From Parahoeflea halophila (GTDB lineage: Bacteria; Pseudomonadota; Alphaproteobacteria; Rhizobiales; Rhizobiaceae), in assembly GCF_900220985.1 (NCBI RefSeq), contig NZ_OCPC01000002.1, forward strand, positions 310,001 through 374,000: a stretch of DNA of 64,000 bases, given 5' to 3'. This document shows, in pieces, positions 1-8,225 of the stretch. The notes beneath the pieces were generated by a model. That model was not told the DNA's origin. It saw only the letters and a list, made by a program, of their open reading frames with translations, and searched no databases. Position 1 is the first letter of the stretch. Every line of letters starts with the position of its first letter. The translations under genes and the position numbers were made by a program.

Positions 1-591
1 CGATGTGCGGCCGGTCAGCCTGATCGCCAGCCCCTCGGACGCGAATGTGAATGGCCCGGTCCGAACCCCCACCGCCCCGAGCGGCAGTCCCGGCAGATTG
101 TGCAGCGCAAAGGCATAATCCGGCCGGATCCGGTCGAACCGCACGTCGTTGATCACGTCCGCAGCTCCAGCACCTGTCTCCTCTGCCGGCTGGAACAGGC
201 ACACCACCCGGCCGCGAACGGGTTTGTTTTTTGACAGGTGCCGGGCAAGCCCCACCAGGATCGCCATGTGCCCGTCATGCCCGCACAGATGCCCCTTGCC
301 ATCGATCTCGGAGCGCCAGCCGATTGTGGAGATTTCAGTGATCGGCAATGCATCGAGCTCGCAACGGAACAGCACCGTGGGACCCTCGATACCACTGTCA
401 AAAACAGCTGCCACCCCGTGCGTGCCAAGCTCGCTGAGGATCTCTTCAGGTTGGCAGCGTTTGAGTTCGGCAACGATCCGGGCAGCAGTTTCCCGCTCCT
501 GACTGGAAAGCTCCGGCCTGCGATGAAGCTCCTGCCGCAAGGCGACCAGCTCCGCCGAAGCGGGTTGGCTGAGAAACCCGGTCAAGATCAC
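1..591 (-). CDS. M20-family amidohydrolase, N-terminal part
   Basis: N-terminal 197 codons of an M20 (ArgE/DapE/hippurate-hydrolase type) metal-dependent amidohydrolase; the C-terminal part lies beyond the left edge. Visible motifs: LRQELHRRPELS at residues 18-29, metal-ligand block CGHDGHMA at 103-110, FQPAEETGAGA at 133-143 and ALHNLPGLPLG at 162-172. These are typical of the family, which hydrolyses N-acyl amino acids or related amides in the cytoplasm; the substrate cannot be told from sequence. The GTG start (591) overlaps the TGA stop of the DUF1737 gene (GTGA), so translation is probably coupled and this is the last visible gene of a three-gene minus-strand operon. Confidence 0.85.
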   Translation of the reverse strand, partial: MILTGFLSQPASAELVALRQELHRRPELSSQERETAARIVAELKRCQPEEILSELGTHGVAAVFDSGIEGPTVLFRCELDALPITEISTIGWRSEIDGKGHLCGHDGHMAILVGLARHLSKNKPVRGRVVCLFQPAEETGAGAADVINDVRFDRIRPDYAFALHNLPGLPLGAVGVRTGPFTFASEGLAIRLTGRTS

Positions 592-797
592 TGCTCTCCA
601 AGCTTCATGCCGGGCTCGTACTCCTTGCCCTCGACATCCTTGGTCACGGCCTGACCGCACTCCATCATGCCCGTTGTCGCATTGAACGCCAGGCTGGGCG
701 AGCCATGCAGCTGCCACCCCTTGGACAGCGCAAGACTGACCTTGTGGCAAAAATCGGCACCCTGGTCGGGTCCGGTCAGAAAGCGGTACAGTTTCAT
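588..797 (-). CDS. DUF1737 domain-containing small protein
   Basis: A 69-residue protein matching the DUF1737 family along its whole length: it opens MKLYRFLTGPD, has the conserved C-H-K-V near residue 17, a GW-L-GSP block near 27-34 and ends CGQAV...EY-P-MKLGEQ. Function of the family is unknown; the protein has no signal peptide or membrane segment and should be cytoplasmic. Its ATG overlaps the stop of the upstream CoA-lyase gene (ATGA) and its stop overlaps the GTG of the downstream amidohydrolase, placing it in the middle of a tightly coupled operon. Confidence 0.85.
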   Translation of the reverse strand: MKLYRFLTGPDQGADFCHKVSLALSKGWQLHGSPSLAFNATTGMMECGQAVTKDVEGKEYEPGMKLGEQ

Positions 798-1720
798 GTC
801 GTTTGTCCTTCGCCTTGGCGCGCGGCTATCCGGGCAGCCTTTTCAATCAGCCGTTCGGCCATTTCCAGATGTAGCCTTTCGACCATTTTTCCGTCGAGAC
901 TGATGACGCCGCGGCCCTGATTCTCCGGCAAGGCAAACGCCTCTGCAATTACCCTGGCTTGCGCAAGCTGGTCCTCCGCAATGCCGAAAGTCTGGTTCGC
1001 CGGCGCGATCTGGGCCGGGTGGATCAGCGTCTTGCCGTCGAACCCCATCGCCTGGCCGTCAGCGCATTCGCGCATCAGGCCGGTCTCATCCCTGAAATCA
1101 TTGTAGACCCCGTCAAGCACATCGAGACCATAGGCCCGTGCCACCAACACGATCTGCATCAGCCATGATGACAGCCACGGCCGTCCCGGCAGTGGCGCCA
1201 CACCCGTTTCCTTGAGCAGGTCGTTGGTGCCAGTAACGAAACAATCGAGCCGTGCGCCGTCGGTTTGCGCCATGCGCGCGATCAGGCCTGCATTCATCAC
1301 CCCGCGCGGTGTCTCGATCATGGCCCAGAGCCTGAGAGCCGCCGGCGCATCGGTCTGAGCAAGCGCGTCTTCCACGGCGAGGATGTCTTCCGGTGCATCG
1401 ACCTTCGGAACCAGGATCGCATCCGGCCTGCAGGCGCGCGCCGCCAGAAGATCCTCCCCGCCCCAGGGTGAAGCCAGTGGATTGATGCGGATCACCTTCT
1501 CCATCCCTGCGGGCAGGGCAGCCGCCCGGCCATCGCTGAAAAAGCCTCTAAGAGTCTCACGTGCCGCGTCCTTGGCGCCCGGTGCAATCGAGTCCTCGAG
1601 ATCGAAGACGACGCTATCGCACGACAGGCCCGGAAGCTTGTCGAGCGCACGGCCATTGTTGGCCGGCAGATAGAGAACGGAGCGGCGCGGCCGGACTGGC
1701 CTGGATGAGGTTGTGGTCAT
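794..1720 (-). CDS. HpcH/HpaI aldolase / CitE-like CoA-ester lyase
   Basis: A 308-residue member of the HpcH/HpaI aldolase-citrate lyase beta family. It shows RRSVLYLPANN near the N-terminus, the VFDLEDSIAP metal/substrate-binding block near residue 40, IRINP followed by W near 80, the AMIETPRGV strand near 135 and GTNDL near 165. Family members cleave or hydrolyse (malyl, citramalyl, citryl)-CoA thioesters with Mg2+; which one cannot be decided. The start at 1720 (MTTTSSRP) was chosen because the upstream open frame lacks family similarity. First gene of an operon with DUF1737 and an M20 amidohydrolase. Confidence 0.85.
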   Translation of the reverse strand: MTTTSSRPVRPRRSVLYLPANNGRALDKLPGLSCDSVVFDLEDSIAPGAKDAARETLRGFFSDGRAAALPAGMEKVIRINPLASPWGGEDLLAARACRPDAILVPKVDAPEDILAVEDALAQTDAPAALRLWAMIETPRGVMNAGLIARMAQTDGARLDCFVTGTNDLLKETGVAPLPGRPWLSSWLMQIVLVARAYGLDVLDGVYNDFRDETGLMRECADGQAMGFDGKTLIHPAQIAPANQTFGIAEDQLAQARVIAEAFALPENQGRGVISLDGKMVERLHLEMAERLIEKAARIAARQGEGQTT

Positions 1721-1867
1721 GGCGCTTTTATTGCCCTTGCCGGCCCACCCTTGCAAGGGGTCGCTGACAGAAGGGCCTCCAACAGCCATTCCAGGTGCTG
1801 CCATCGCCCTATTGAACCGGGGTCATCCGATCACCACATAGAGTGCATGAAACAAGGGAACGCCGTC

Positions 1868-2101
1868 ATGAGAACTCTTTTCGCAGTCGCCACCGGTCTG
1901 GGTCTGGTGTTTGCAGCTTTCGCCGGACTGGCACTGGCGCTCGTTCTTGGCACCGTCGCCGCTGGCGCCATCGCATTCGCGCGCCTGACCGGCCGTTCCC
2001 AGCCTGCCATGGCCCGGGCATCGGCAGACCCGGCCCGGGACAGGTCGGGTTCCGAATTCCGCGTGTGGAATGACGGCCGCGGCACCATTATTGACATGTA
2101 A
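1868..2101 (+). CDS. small membrane protein, uncharacterised
   Basis: A 77-residue protein with one long hydrophobic segment (about residues 3-35, rich in Ala/Gly/Leu) followed by a polar tail ending in WNDGRGTIIDM. The start at 1868 is favoured by an AAGGGA ribosome-binding site eight bases upstream; an in-frame ATG at 1847 would add seven residues. It lies between the divergent CoA-lyase operon and leuD. I do not recognise a function; it is probably an inner-membrane protein. Confidence 0.6.
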   Translation: MRTLFAVATGLGLVFAAFAGLALALVLGTVAAGAIAFARLTGRSQPAMARASADPARDRSGSEFRVWNDGRGTIIDM

Positions 2102-2216
2102 TCGGCGACTTTAGGCCTGCAGATCGCCTTCTTGCCCGGAAGTGGCTGCCCGCCTCTTCTTTTTCGGCTCTTTGTTTGTTAAATGCTCCGGCACAGACAG
2201 ACAGGATCCGCTAGCC

Positions 2217-2822
2217 ATGGAAAAATTCACCCGCCTCACCGGCGTTGCCGCCCCCCTTCCGGTCGTCAACATCGACACCGACATGATCATCCCCAAGGAT
2301 TACCTCAAGACCATCAAGCGTACCGGTCTTGGCAAGGGACTGTTTGCCGAAGCCCGTTACAACGAAGACGGTTCGGAGAACCCCGATTTCGTGCTCAACC
2401 AGCCGGCCTGGCGCAATGCATCGATCCTGGTCGCCGGCGACAATTTCGGCTGCGGTTCGTCGCGCGAGCACGCGCCCTGGGCGCTTCTCGATTTCGGCAT
2501 TCGCTGCGTGATCTCGACAAGCTTTGCCGACATTTTCTACAACAACTGCTTCAAGAACGGCATCCTGCCGATCGTTGTCAGCCAGGAAGACCTCGACAAG
2601 CTGATGGACGACGCCCGCCGCGGCGCCAATGCCACCGTGTCTGTCGATCTGGAAGAACAGGAGATTCGCGGGCCCGATGGCGGCGTTATCAAGTTCGAAA
2701 TCGACGCCTTCAAGAAACACTGCTTGCTCAACGGCTTGGATGACATAGGATTGACTCTGGAGAAGGCCAGCGCCATCGATAGCTATGAGACAAAGGTCGG
2801 CGCCACGCATTCCTGGCTCTAG
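2217..2822 (+). CDS. leuD: 3-isopropylmalate dehydratase small subunit
   Basis: A 201-residue LeuD, the swivel-domain subunit that with LeuC isomerises 2- to 3-isopropylmalate in leucine biosynthesis. Diagnostic features are [10 protein letters not shown] near residues 18-27, the substrate loop [17 protein letters not shown] at 74-90, and ISTSFADIF followed by [10 protein letters not shown] in the middle. Length is normal for the bacterial family. leuC is not in the window. leuB follows about 1.9 kb downstream, with an ACP/ketosynthase pair in between, an unusual arrangement that may put these genes in one transcription unit. Confidence 0.97.
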   Translation: MEKFTRLTGVAAPLPVVNIDTDMIIPKDYLKTIKRTGLGKGLFAEARYNEDGSENPDFVLNQPAWRNASILVAGDNFGCGSSREHAPWALLDFGIRCVISTSFADIFYNNCFKNGILPIVVSQEDLDKLMDDARRGANATVSVDLEEQEIRGPDGGVIKFEIDAFKKHCLLNGLDDIGLTLEKASAIDSYETKVGATHSWL

Positions 2823-2895
2823 CCCCGGCGGCTGACACGCAGCGGCCTGCAAGAACAAGAGTATTGCGTTCCGGCGCGTGTTGAAGGGAGTATCC

Positions 2896-3150
2896 ATGTC
2901 CAAGGATGTCGAAGCCTCGATCATCGCAGTGATTGCGTCCGCTGGGGAAATCGAACCCGGCGAGATCACCCGCAACACGGAACTGGCCGAACTCGAGATC
3001 GACTCGCTGGTCCTGACGGAGATCGTCATGGATATCGAAGACGAGCACGATATCGAGATCGACCTGAACACCGCTGAAGCCTGGGAGTCGCTCAAGACCG
3101 TGGGCGACATTGTGGATATGGTCAAACAGCTCATCGCGGCCAAGACCTGA
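2896..3150 (+). CDS. acyl carrier protein, NodF-like
   Basis: An 84-residue carrier protein with the phosphopantetheine attachment site IDSL (Ser37) and acidic helix II. It is not the housekeeping AcpP: after the attachment site it has NTAEAWESL and TVGDIV (about residues 58-74), which resemble the C-terminal half of rhizobial NodF as I remember it. A strong AAGGGAG ribosome-binding site sits six bases before the ATG; a longer reading from further upstream is unlikely. Two bases separate its stop from the ketosynthase start, so the two are surely co-translated partners. The acyl chain made and its destination are unknown. Confidence 0.85.
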   Translation: MSKDVEASIIAVIASAGEIEPGEITRNTELAELEIDSLVLTEIVMDIEDEHDIEIDLNTAEAWESLKTVGDIVDMVKQLIAAKT

Positions 3151-3152
3151 CC

Positions 3153-4364
3153 ATGAGCCAGCATCGGGTCGTCATCACGGGCATGGGCGGCATCTGCGCC
3201 CTCGGCGGAAATCCGGACGATATCTGGACCAGCATGAAGGAAGGCCGCGACGGATGCCGGCCGCTGGCGATGGATACCCGCGATCTCAAGATCGGCGTTG
3301 GATGCGGCCTCATGGGCTATCCCGAGGATGACGGCATCGACAAGCGCCAGAGCCTGACCATGAGCGGCATCAGCCGGATCTCGGTGATTGCAGCACGCCA
3401 GGCCATGGCACAGGCGGGGCTCGCACCCGGTGAGTTCAACCCGCAACGCTGCGGCGCCGTCGTCGGCGTCGGTATCTTCGGCACCGATGCAGTCGACCAG
3501 AGCTATGTCGACATTTTTCTCGAGAATAAGAAACGCGCCCACATCTTCACCGTTCCCCGGGTGATGCCGAGCGGCCCTTCCGGCCATGTCTCCATCGCCA
3601 TGGGGTTGCAGGGCCCGGTCTTCGGTGTGACCTCCGCCTGCGCGTCGGGCAACCACGCCTTCATCTCCGCGATCGACCAGATCCGGCTTGGACGCGCCGA
3701 TGTGATGCTTGCCGGAGGCGCGGAGCTTGCCCTGGTCTATGGGCCGCTCAAGGCCTGGGAATCGCTGCGCGTGCTTGCCCGGTCGGTCTGCCGGCCGTTC
3801 TCCGCCGATCGGGACGGGCTCGTTCTTGGCGATGGCGCAGCCATCGCGGTTCTTGAATCCTACGAACATGCCAAGGCCCGCGGCGCCAACATCCTGGCCG
3901 AGATCATCGGCTCGGGCATGTCCGGCGACGCCTCCGACATCGTCAACCCGACGGTTGAGGGACCGGCTGCCGCGATGCGCAACTGCCTTGCTGATGCCGG
4001 TATTTCCGCCGATCAGGTCGATTATGTCAATGCCCACGGCACTGCCACCCAAGCCAATGACCAGACCGAGACGAAAGTCATCCGCGAAGTTTTCGGATCA
4101 GCCGCCGATACGGTCTCGGTGTCGTCGACCAAATCCATGCACGGCCATTGCCTTGGCGCCTCGAGCGCCATCGAGCTGATTGCCTGCGTCAATGCGGTGC
4201 GCGAAAACGTGATCCCGCCGACCATCAACTACACCACCCCCGATCCGCAATGCGATCTCGACGTGACGCCGAACGAGGCCCGCGAAAGGACCGTCGACAT
4301 CGCCATGTCCAACGCCTTTGCCTTCGGCGGCACCAATGCGGTCATTGCGGTGCGCAAGGTTTAG
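3153..4364 (+). CDS. beta-ketoacyl-ACP synthase, NodE/FabF-like
   Basis: A 403-residue elongating ketosynthase of the FabF (KAS II) superfamily, condensing malonyl-ACP with an acyl-ACP. The catalytic triad is complete: Cys163 in TSACASGNHA, His295 in VNAHGTATQAND and His332 after STKSMHGHCLGASS. The C-terminal block has CDLDVTPNEARER and SNAFAFGGTNAV, close to what I recall for NodE, and it directly follows a NodF-like carrier protein. No other Nod-factor gene is nearby, so a role in a special cytoplasmic acyl chain (membrane lipid, LPS or signal) is more likely than nodulation. It could also be annotated simply as FabF2. Confidence 0.93.
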   Translation: MSQHRVVITGMGGICALGGNPDDIWTSMKEGRDGCRPLAMDTRDLKIGVGCGLMGYPEDDGIDKRQSLTMSGISRISVIAARQAMAQAGLAPGEFNPQRCGAVVGVGIFGTDAVDQSYVDIFLENKKRAHIFTVPRVMPSGPSGHVSIAMGLQGPVFGVTSACASGNHAFISAIDQIRLGRADVMLAGGAELALVYGPLKAWESLRVLARSVCRPFSADRDGLVLGDGAAIAVLESYEHAKARGANILAEIIGSGMSGDASDIVNPTVEGPAAAMRNCLADAGISADQVDYVNAHGTATQANDQTETKVIREVFGSAADTVSVSSTKSMHGHCLGASSAIELIACVNAVRENVIPPTINYTTPDPQCDLDVTPNEARERTVDIAMSNAFAFGGTNAVIAVRKV

Positions 4365-4685
4365 CGCCGGTCCTTTATCGAAAGTCTAGCTCGAAACAAC
4401 TGGCAACGATCTCCTCGCCCTGCCCGGTGATCGCGGTTTCCAGCCGGCAACGGCCCGCCTCCGGGCTTACTTTCATGCCCGCATAAGCGGCACAGACGGC
4501 TTCTGATTAAGCCATCTGTCACGGCGACGATGTCGACGCCCTGCGCCGGATCACCTAAAAGTTGCGAACCGGACCGGCTTGCTCATCAGCAGCAACAACC
4601 AGCCTGGCAAGCCAAACAGTTGAAAACCCTCCGAAGGGTGTTTAAGGACGCATCATCTTTTTCGATTTTGGTGCGGGGACTTCAA
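4365..4685 (+). other. leuB upstream region (intergenic)
   Basis: A 321-bp gap between the ketosynthase and leuB. On the minus strand a frame stays open from 4506 to a stop at 4375; with an ATG at 4476 it would give 33 residues ending CFELDFR, and it looks like the tail of a degenerate protein rather than a complete gene. Near 4624-4640 a small inverted repeat (ACCCT-CCGA-AGGGT) precedes leuB; it has no T-run and is not a convincing terminator. A GGGGA ribosome-binding site lies just before leuB. Confidence 0.4.
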
Positions 4686-5789
4686 ATGGCAACACGCTCT
4701 CTCTTTCTTCTCCCAGGCGACGGTATCGGCCCGGAGGCCATGGCCGAGGTCCGCAAGATCATCGCGCACATGAACGACAAGGAAGCCGCGGGTTTTTCCA
4801 CCGACGAGGGTCTTGTCGGCGGCTCGGCCTATGACGCCCATGGCCAGGCGATTTCCGATGCCGACATGGAAAAGGCGATGGCAGCAGACGCCGTTTTGTT
4901 CGGCGCAGTTGGCGGCCCGAAGTGGGATTCGGTGCCTTATGAGGTTCGCCCGGAAGCCGGTCTCCTCCGCCTGCGCAAGGACATGGAGCTGTTCGCAAAC
5001 CTGCGCCCTGCGATCTGCTATCCGGCGCTCGCCAACTCCTCTTCGCTGAAGCAGGATGTGATCGAAGGTCTCGACATCCTGATCGTGCGCGAATTGACCG
5101 GCGGCGTCTATTTCGGCGAGCCCAAGGAAATCATCGATCTCGGCAACGGCCAGAAGCGCGGCATCGATACCCAGGTTTATGACACCTACGAGATCGACCG
5201 CATTGCAGCTGTCGCCTTCGAACTTGCGCGCACCCGCCGCAATGAAGTCTGCTCGATGGAAAAGCGCAACGTGATGAAGTCCGGCGTGCTGTGGAACGAA
5301 GTGGTGACCGCCACCCACAAGGATCGCTTCTCCGACGTCAAGTTGAGCCACATGCTGGCCGATGCCGGCGGCATGCAGCTGGTGCGCTGGCCCAAGCAGT
5401 TCGATGTCATCGTCACCGACAATTTGTTCGGCGACATGCTCTCCGACATCGCCGCCATGCTCACCGGGTCGCTCGGCATGCTGCCCTCCGCCTCGCTCGG
5501 CGCACCGGACGCCAACACCGGCAAGCGCAAGGCGCTTTACGAGCCGGTGCACGGCTCGGCGCCCGACATCGCCGGCCAGGGCATCGCCAACCCGATCGCC
5601 ATGATCGCGTCCTTTGCCATGTGCCTGCGCTATTCCTTCAACATGGTCGCCGAAGCGGATCGTCTCGAAGCCGCCATCGCGGCCGTGCTCGACAAGGGCC
5701 TGCGCACCGGCGACATCATGTCCGATGGCTGCCGGAAGATCACGACTGCTGAGATGGGTGATGCAATTCTGGCTTCCTATGCCGAGTAA
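4686..5789 (+). CDS. leuB: 3-isopropylmalate dehydrogenase
   Basis: A 367-residue LeuB, the NAD-dependent oxidative decarboxylase of 3-isopropylmalate in leucine biosynthesis. It shows [10 protein letters not shown] at the N-terminus, [10 protein letters not shown] near residue 75, [12 protein letters not shown] near 140, MEKRNVM near 195, [12 protein letters not shown] near 245 and [14 protein letters not shown] near 285. The start at 4686 ([13 protein letters not shown]) follows GGGGA; the open frame extends 52 codons further upstream but without family similarity. A strong terminator follows. Confidence 0.98.
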   Translation: MATRSLFLLPGDGIGPEAMAEVRKIIAHMNDKEAAGFSTDEGLVGGSAYDAHGQAISDADMEKAMAADAVLFGAVGGPKWDSVPYEVRPEAGLLRLRKDMELFANLRPAICYPALANSSSLKQDVIEGLDILIVRELTGGVYFGEPKEIIDLGNGQKRGIDTQVYDTYEIDRIAAVAFELARTRRNEVCSMEKRNVMKSGVLWNEVVTATHKDRFSDVKLSHMLADAGGMQLVRWPKQFDVIVTDNLFGDMLSDIAAMLTGSLGMLPSASLGAPDANTGKRKALYEPVHGSAPDIAGQGIANPIAMIASFAMCLRYSFNMVAEADRLEAAIAAVLDKGLRTGDIMSDGCRKITTAEMGDAILASYAE

Positions 5790-5821
5790 CCCGAACTGGG
5801 CTTTTCAGGCCATGGATCAAT

Positions 5822-5853
5822 AAAACGGCCCGGTATTGATTCCGGGCCGTTTT
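5822..5853. terminator. bidirectional Rho-independent terminator
   Basis: Perfect 12-bp stem AAAACGGCCCGG / CCGGGCCGTTTT with an 8-base loop. It lies between the 3' ends of leuB (+) and the P460-type cytochrome gene (-), so it can end transcription from both sides. Confidence 0.9.
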
Positions 5854-5867
5854 CGCAAGGAAGCGGT

Positions 5868-6416
5868 CTATTTCGACGTCAGCGTTTCAAGGTCTTCACC
5901 ACCGGCAGCAGTGTGGCAGGCAATGCACCCGGCATCGGAACCCTTTGCGACGCGCCCGGCCAGCTGCAAGCCATTCGGGTTCTTGTCGAGCGTGCCGTCG
6001 GGCAGGTACTTGGCCCAGAACCAGTCCTGATTTTCCGCGTCATATCCGCTTTCGCGCTTGAACATGATGGTGATGGCAGCAAGGTTGCTCAGCGGATCGT
6101 CATAAACGTCCTCCACGCTCAGTTCGCCCTCGGCACCATGGTTGCGCTTGACCAGCAACCGGCCGCTGTGGCCGTCCATCGTGGCAGTTGTTGCCAACAC
6201 TTCCTGGATTGTGCCGTGCGGCTCATTGCCTTCGAACGGCCGGACCTTGATGGAGTCGTCACCGACCAGTTTCTGGTCCATCATGACCTGCCAGAGCTTG
6301 CTGGCGTAATCGACATCTTCGGCATTGCCGAAGGGCGCGTTCTGGGCATTGCCCAGCGTCATGGTGCCGATCAGTACAGCGCCACAAATCAGTATGAATG
6401 CTGTTTGCTTGTACAT
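5868..6416 (-). CDS. periplasmic cytochrome P460-like c-type haem protein
   Basis: A 182-residue exported protein with a hydrophobic N-terminal signal (about residues 4-24, ending GNA-QN). The C-terminal third carries FKRESGYDAENQDWFW and a single haem-attachment motif CIACH at residues 164-168, an arrangement typical of the cytochrome P460 domain. It should be covalently haemylated in the periplasm. P460 family members oxidise hydroxylamine or detoxify nitric oxide, but many homologues are uncharacterised, so the reaction is not assigned. Monocistronic, convergent with leuB. Confidence 0.8.
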   Translation of the reverse strand: MYKQTAFILICGAVLIGTMTLGNAQNAPFGNAEDVDYASKLWQVMMDQKLVGDDSIKVRPFEGNEPHGTIQEVLATTATMDGHSGRLLVKRNHGAEGELSVEDVYDDPLSNLAAITIMFKRESGYDAENQDWFWAKYLPDGTLDKNPNGLQLAGRVAKGSDAGCIACHTAAGGEDLETLTSK

Positions 6417-6538
6417 TGGTGCTTCTCCCGGTTGTCAAACCCGGGATCAGGCTAACATGCCCTCGGGTAACCGCCCGTCACCCTATCTCACAGCTGCTTG
6501 AGGCATTGTGATCGCCGGGCTGAACCTGAACTGGCGCG

Positions 6539-6973
6539 TCAAACCGGGATGCGCGCCCTCAAGGGCGACGACTTGATGATCGCGGTGTTGGTTTCGGCCT
6601 TCTCGTGAAACGGAAGCAACACCGGATCGAGATCGGCGATCGAGCGCAAGGCCAGCCGGGCGACGAAGCAATCGTCGCCGGTGACCTTGTCGCAATCGAG
6701 AAATCCCGGCTCGTTCATGATCATCTCCTCGACGATGTGCATGTTGCCCGGCCGCGGCTTGATCCTCACAATCGCCTGCAGCGGATACCCGAGCGTTGCA
6801 AGATCGATCTCCAGCGTAAACCGGGAAATGATGCCGTTGCTCTCCAGCCGCCGGATCCGCTCGCTGGTCGCGGGCCCGGACAGACCTACCCTTTTCGACA
6901 GCTCGCTCACCGGCATCCGTGCGTCACGGCTCAAGAGCTTGATCAGCAGGCGATCTTTCTCATCGATCTTCAT
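6539..6973 (-). CDS. Lrp/AsnC-family transcriptional regulator
   Basis: A 144-residue regulator: N-terminal winged HTH (KIDEKDRLLIKLLSRDAR, then LSKRVGLSGPATSERIRRLE at about residues 25-44) and a C-terminal RAM ligand-sensing domain (VRIKPRPGN..., VTGDDCFVARL). It is transcribed divergently from the phzF-like gene with a 128-bp shared intergenic region, so regulation of that neighbour by this protein, with an amino-acid effector, is a reasonable inference. Confidence 0.93.
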   Translation of the reverse strand: MKIDEKDRLLIKLLSRDARMPVSELSKRVGLSGPATSERIRRLESNGIISRFTLEIDLATLGYPLQAIVRIKPRPGNMHIVEEMIMNEPGFLDCDKVTGDDCFVARLALRSIADLDPVLLPFHEKAETNTAIIKSSPLRARIPV

Positions 6974-7101
6974 TTACAAGCCCTTCCGGAACCATCACTT
7001 CTGAAATATTGGCAGATGAAAGCATACACCTTGATTATGGCAAGGCAACTTCCGGCAAAATCCTGTAATTTCCGCTCCACTGGATCAGAAAGGACACCAT
7101 C

Positions 7102-7944
7102 ATGACCGTTCAACGCATTTCAGCCTTCTCGGATTCCGGACAGGGCGGAAACCCGGCAGGCATCGTCATTTCAGACGCGTTTCCGGCAGACGCCGAGATG
7201 CGCCGGATCGCGGCCGAAGTGGGCTATTCCGAAACCGCCTTTGCCACGCCCGATGGCGCGCCCGGCCAGTGGCGGGTGCGCTACTTCTCGCCGGAATCGG
7301 AAGTCCCGTTCTGCGGCCATGCCACCATCGCGCTCGGTGCGGCACTGGCTGCCGGTTCAGGGGATGGCCGCTACAGGCTCAGGCTCAACGATGCCGAAAT
7401 CACCGTCGAGGCGGTAACCGAGGGGGCCGGATACCGGGCCGCCCTGCAATCGCCTCCCACCCGCAGCAAACCCGCAGACCCCCAATTGATCGAAGCCGCA
7501 CTGCGCCTCTTCGGCTACAGCAAGGACCAGCTTGACCCGGCGCTGCCTCCGGCCGAGATCCATGGCGGTGCCGACCACCTGGTGCTCGCCCTCAAGGACC
7601 GCGCCGATCTCGCCGCCATGACCTACGACCTCGCTGCCGGCCGCGCGCTGATGCGCGAATTCGGCCTGGTCACCATCATGCTGGTTCATGTGCGCAGCGA
7701 GACCGAGTTCGACGTGCGTAACGCCTTTGCTTCCGGCGGCGTTCTCGAGGACCCCGCAACCGGCGCTGCCGCAGCAGCCTTTGCCGGCTATCTGCGTGAT
7801 CATCGCTGGCCCCACCGGAACCGGATCCTAATCACCCAGGGCGAAGATATGGGCGCCAGATCCTCCATTACCGCGGAATTCGATGATCAGCCGGGCGGCT
7901 CGATTCGTGTTTCCGGCGCCACCCGCCAGATCGCCCACCCCTGA
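7102..7944 (+). CDS. PhzF-family isomerase
   Basis: A 280-residue PhzF-fold protein (two diaminopimelate-epimerase-like domains). Seen: FSDSGQGGNPAG near residue 9, GYSETAF with the catalytic Glu44, SPESEVPFCGHATIA near 73-87, and ASGGVLEDPATGAAAAAF near 210-230. A clear AAAGGA ribosome-binding site precedes the ATG. Outside phenazine producers these enzymes are isomerases or epimerases of unknown substrate; no phenazine genes are nearby. It is divergent from an Lrp-type regulator. Confidence 0.9.
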   Translation: MTVQRISAFSDSGQGGNPAGIVISDAFPADAEMRRIAAEVGYSETAFATPDGAPGQWRVRYFSPESEVPFCGHATIALGAALAAGSGDGRYRLRLNDAEITVEAVTEGAGYRAALQSPPTRSKPADPQLIEAALRLFGYSKDQLDPALPPAEIHGGADHLVLALKDRADLAAMTYDLAAGRALMREFGLVTIMLVHVRSETEFDVRNAFASGGVLEDPATGAAAAAFAGYLRDHRWPHRNRILITQGEDMGARSSITAEFDDQPGGSIRVSGATRQIAHP

Positions 7945-8225
7945 TTCCGTTCAGGGCGAGGCAACCGGGTTTCCGTCACATCAGCAGCCGCGGAACATCT
8001 CGGCAATGGTCCGCTGCAGGTTCATGGCGCGCAGCTTCACTTCCGCGAAAAACTCGCGCGCGCCATGGAATTGACATTTCACCGCACTTGCATCAAAACA
8101 CGGCCACCATGCGCACCACGATCAAAACCAAAACCACGATCTGACCCGTTCCGCCCCCTCACTCTCCCCGGGGCGGGAAGAGTGGCGCTTGACTGCTAAC
8201 AAGGGGAGAGAGGAGCACGGGAACC
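7945..8225 (-). other. phzF-asd intergenic region with possible 33-codon ORF
   Basis: 281 bp. On the minus strand, 8082-7981 reads as a 33-codon frame from a GTG, ending AEMFRGC; third positions are mostly G/C as in real genes here, but there is no recognisable ribosome-binding site and no known family. It may be a small gene or the tail of a lost one. The last 60 bases hold the asd leader with a GGGGAGAGAGGAG purine run. Confidence 0.25.

Noticed and set aside
2211-4052. Antisense 613-codon frame across leuD, the ACP and the ketosynthase
   Set aside because: It spans three well-supported genes on the other strand and shows no recognisable domain.
4624-4640. Leucine-type attenuator before leuB
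   Set aside because: The hairpin is small, has no T-run, and no leucine-rich leader peptide precedes it.
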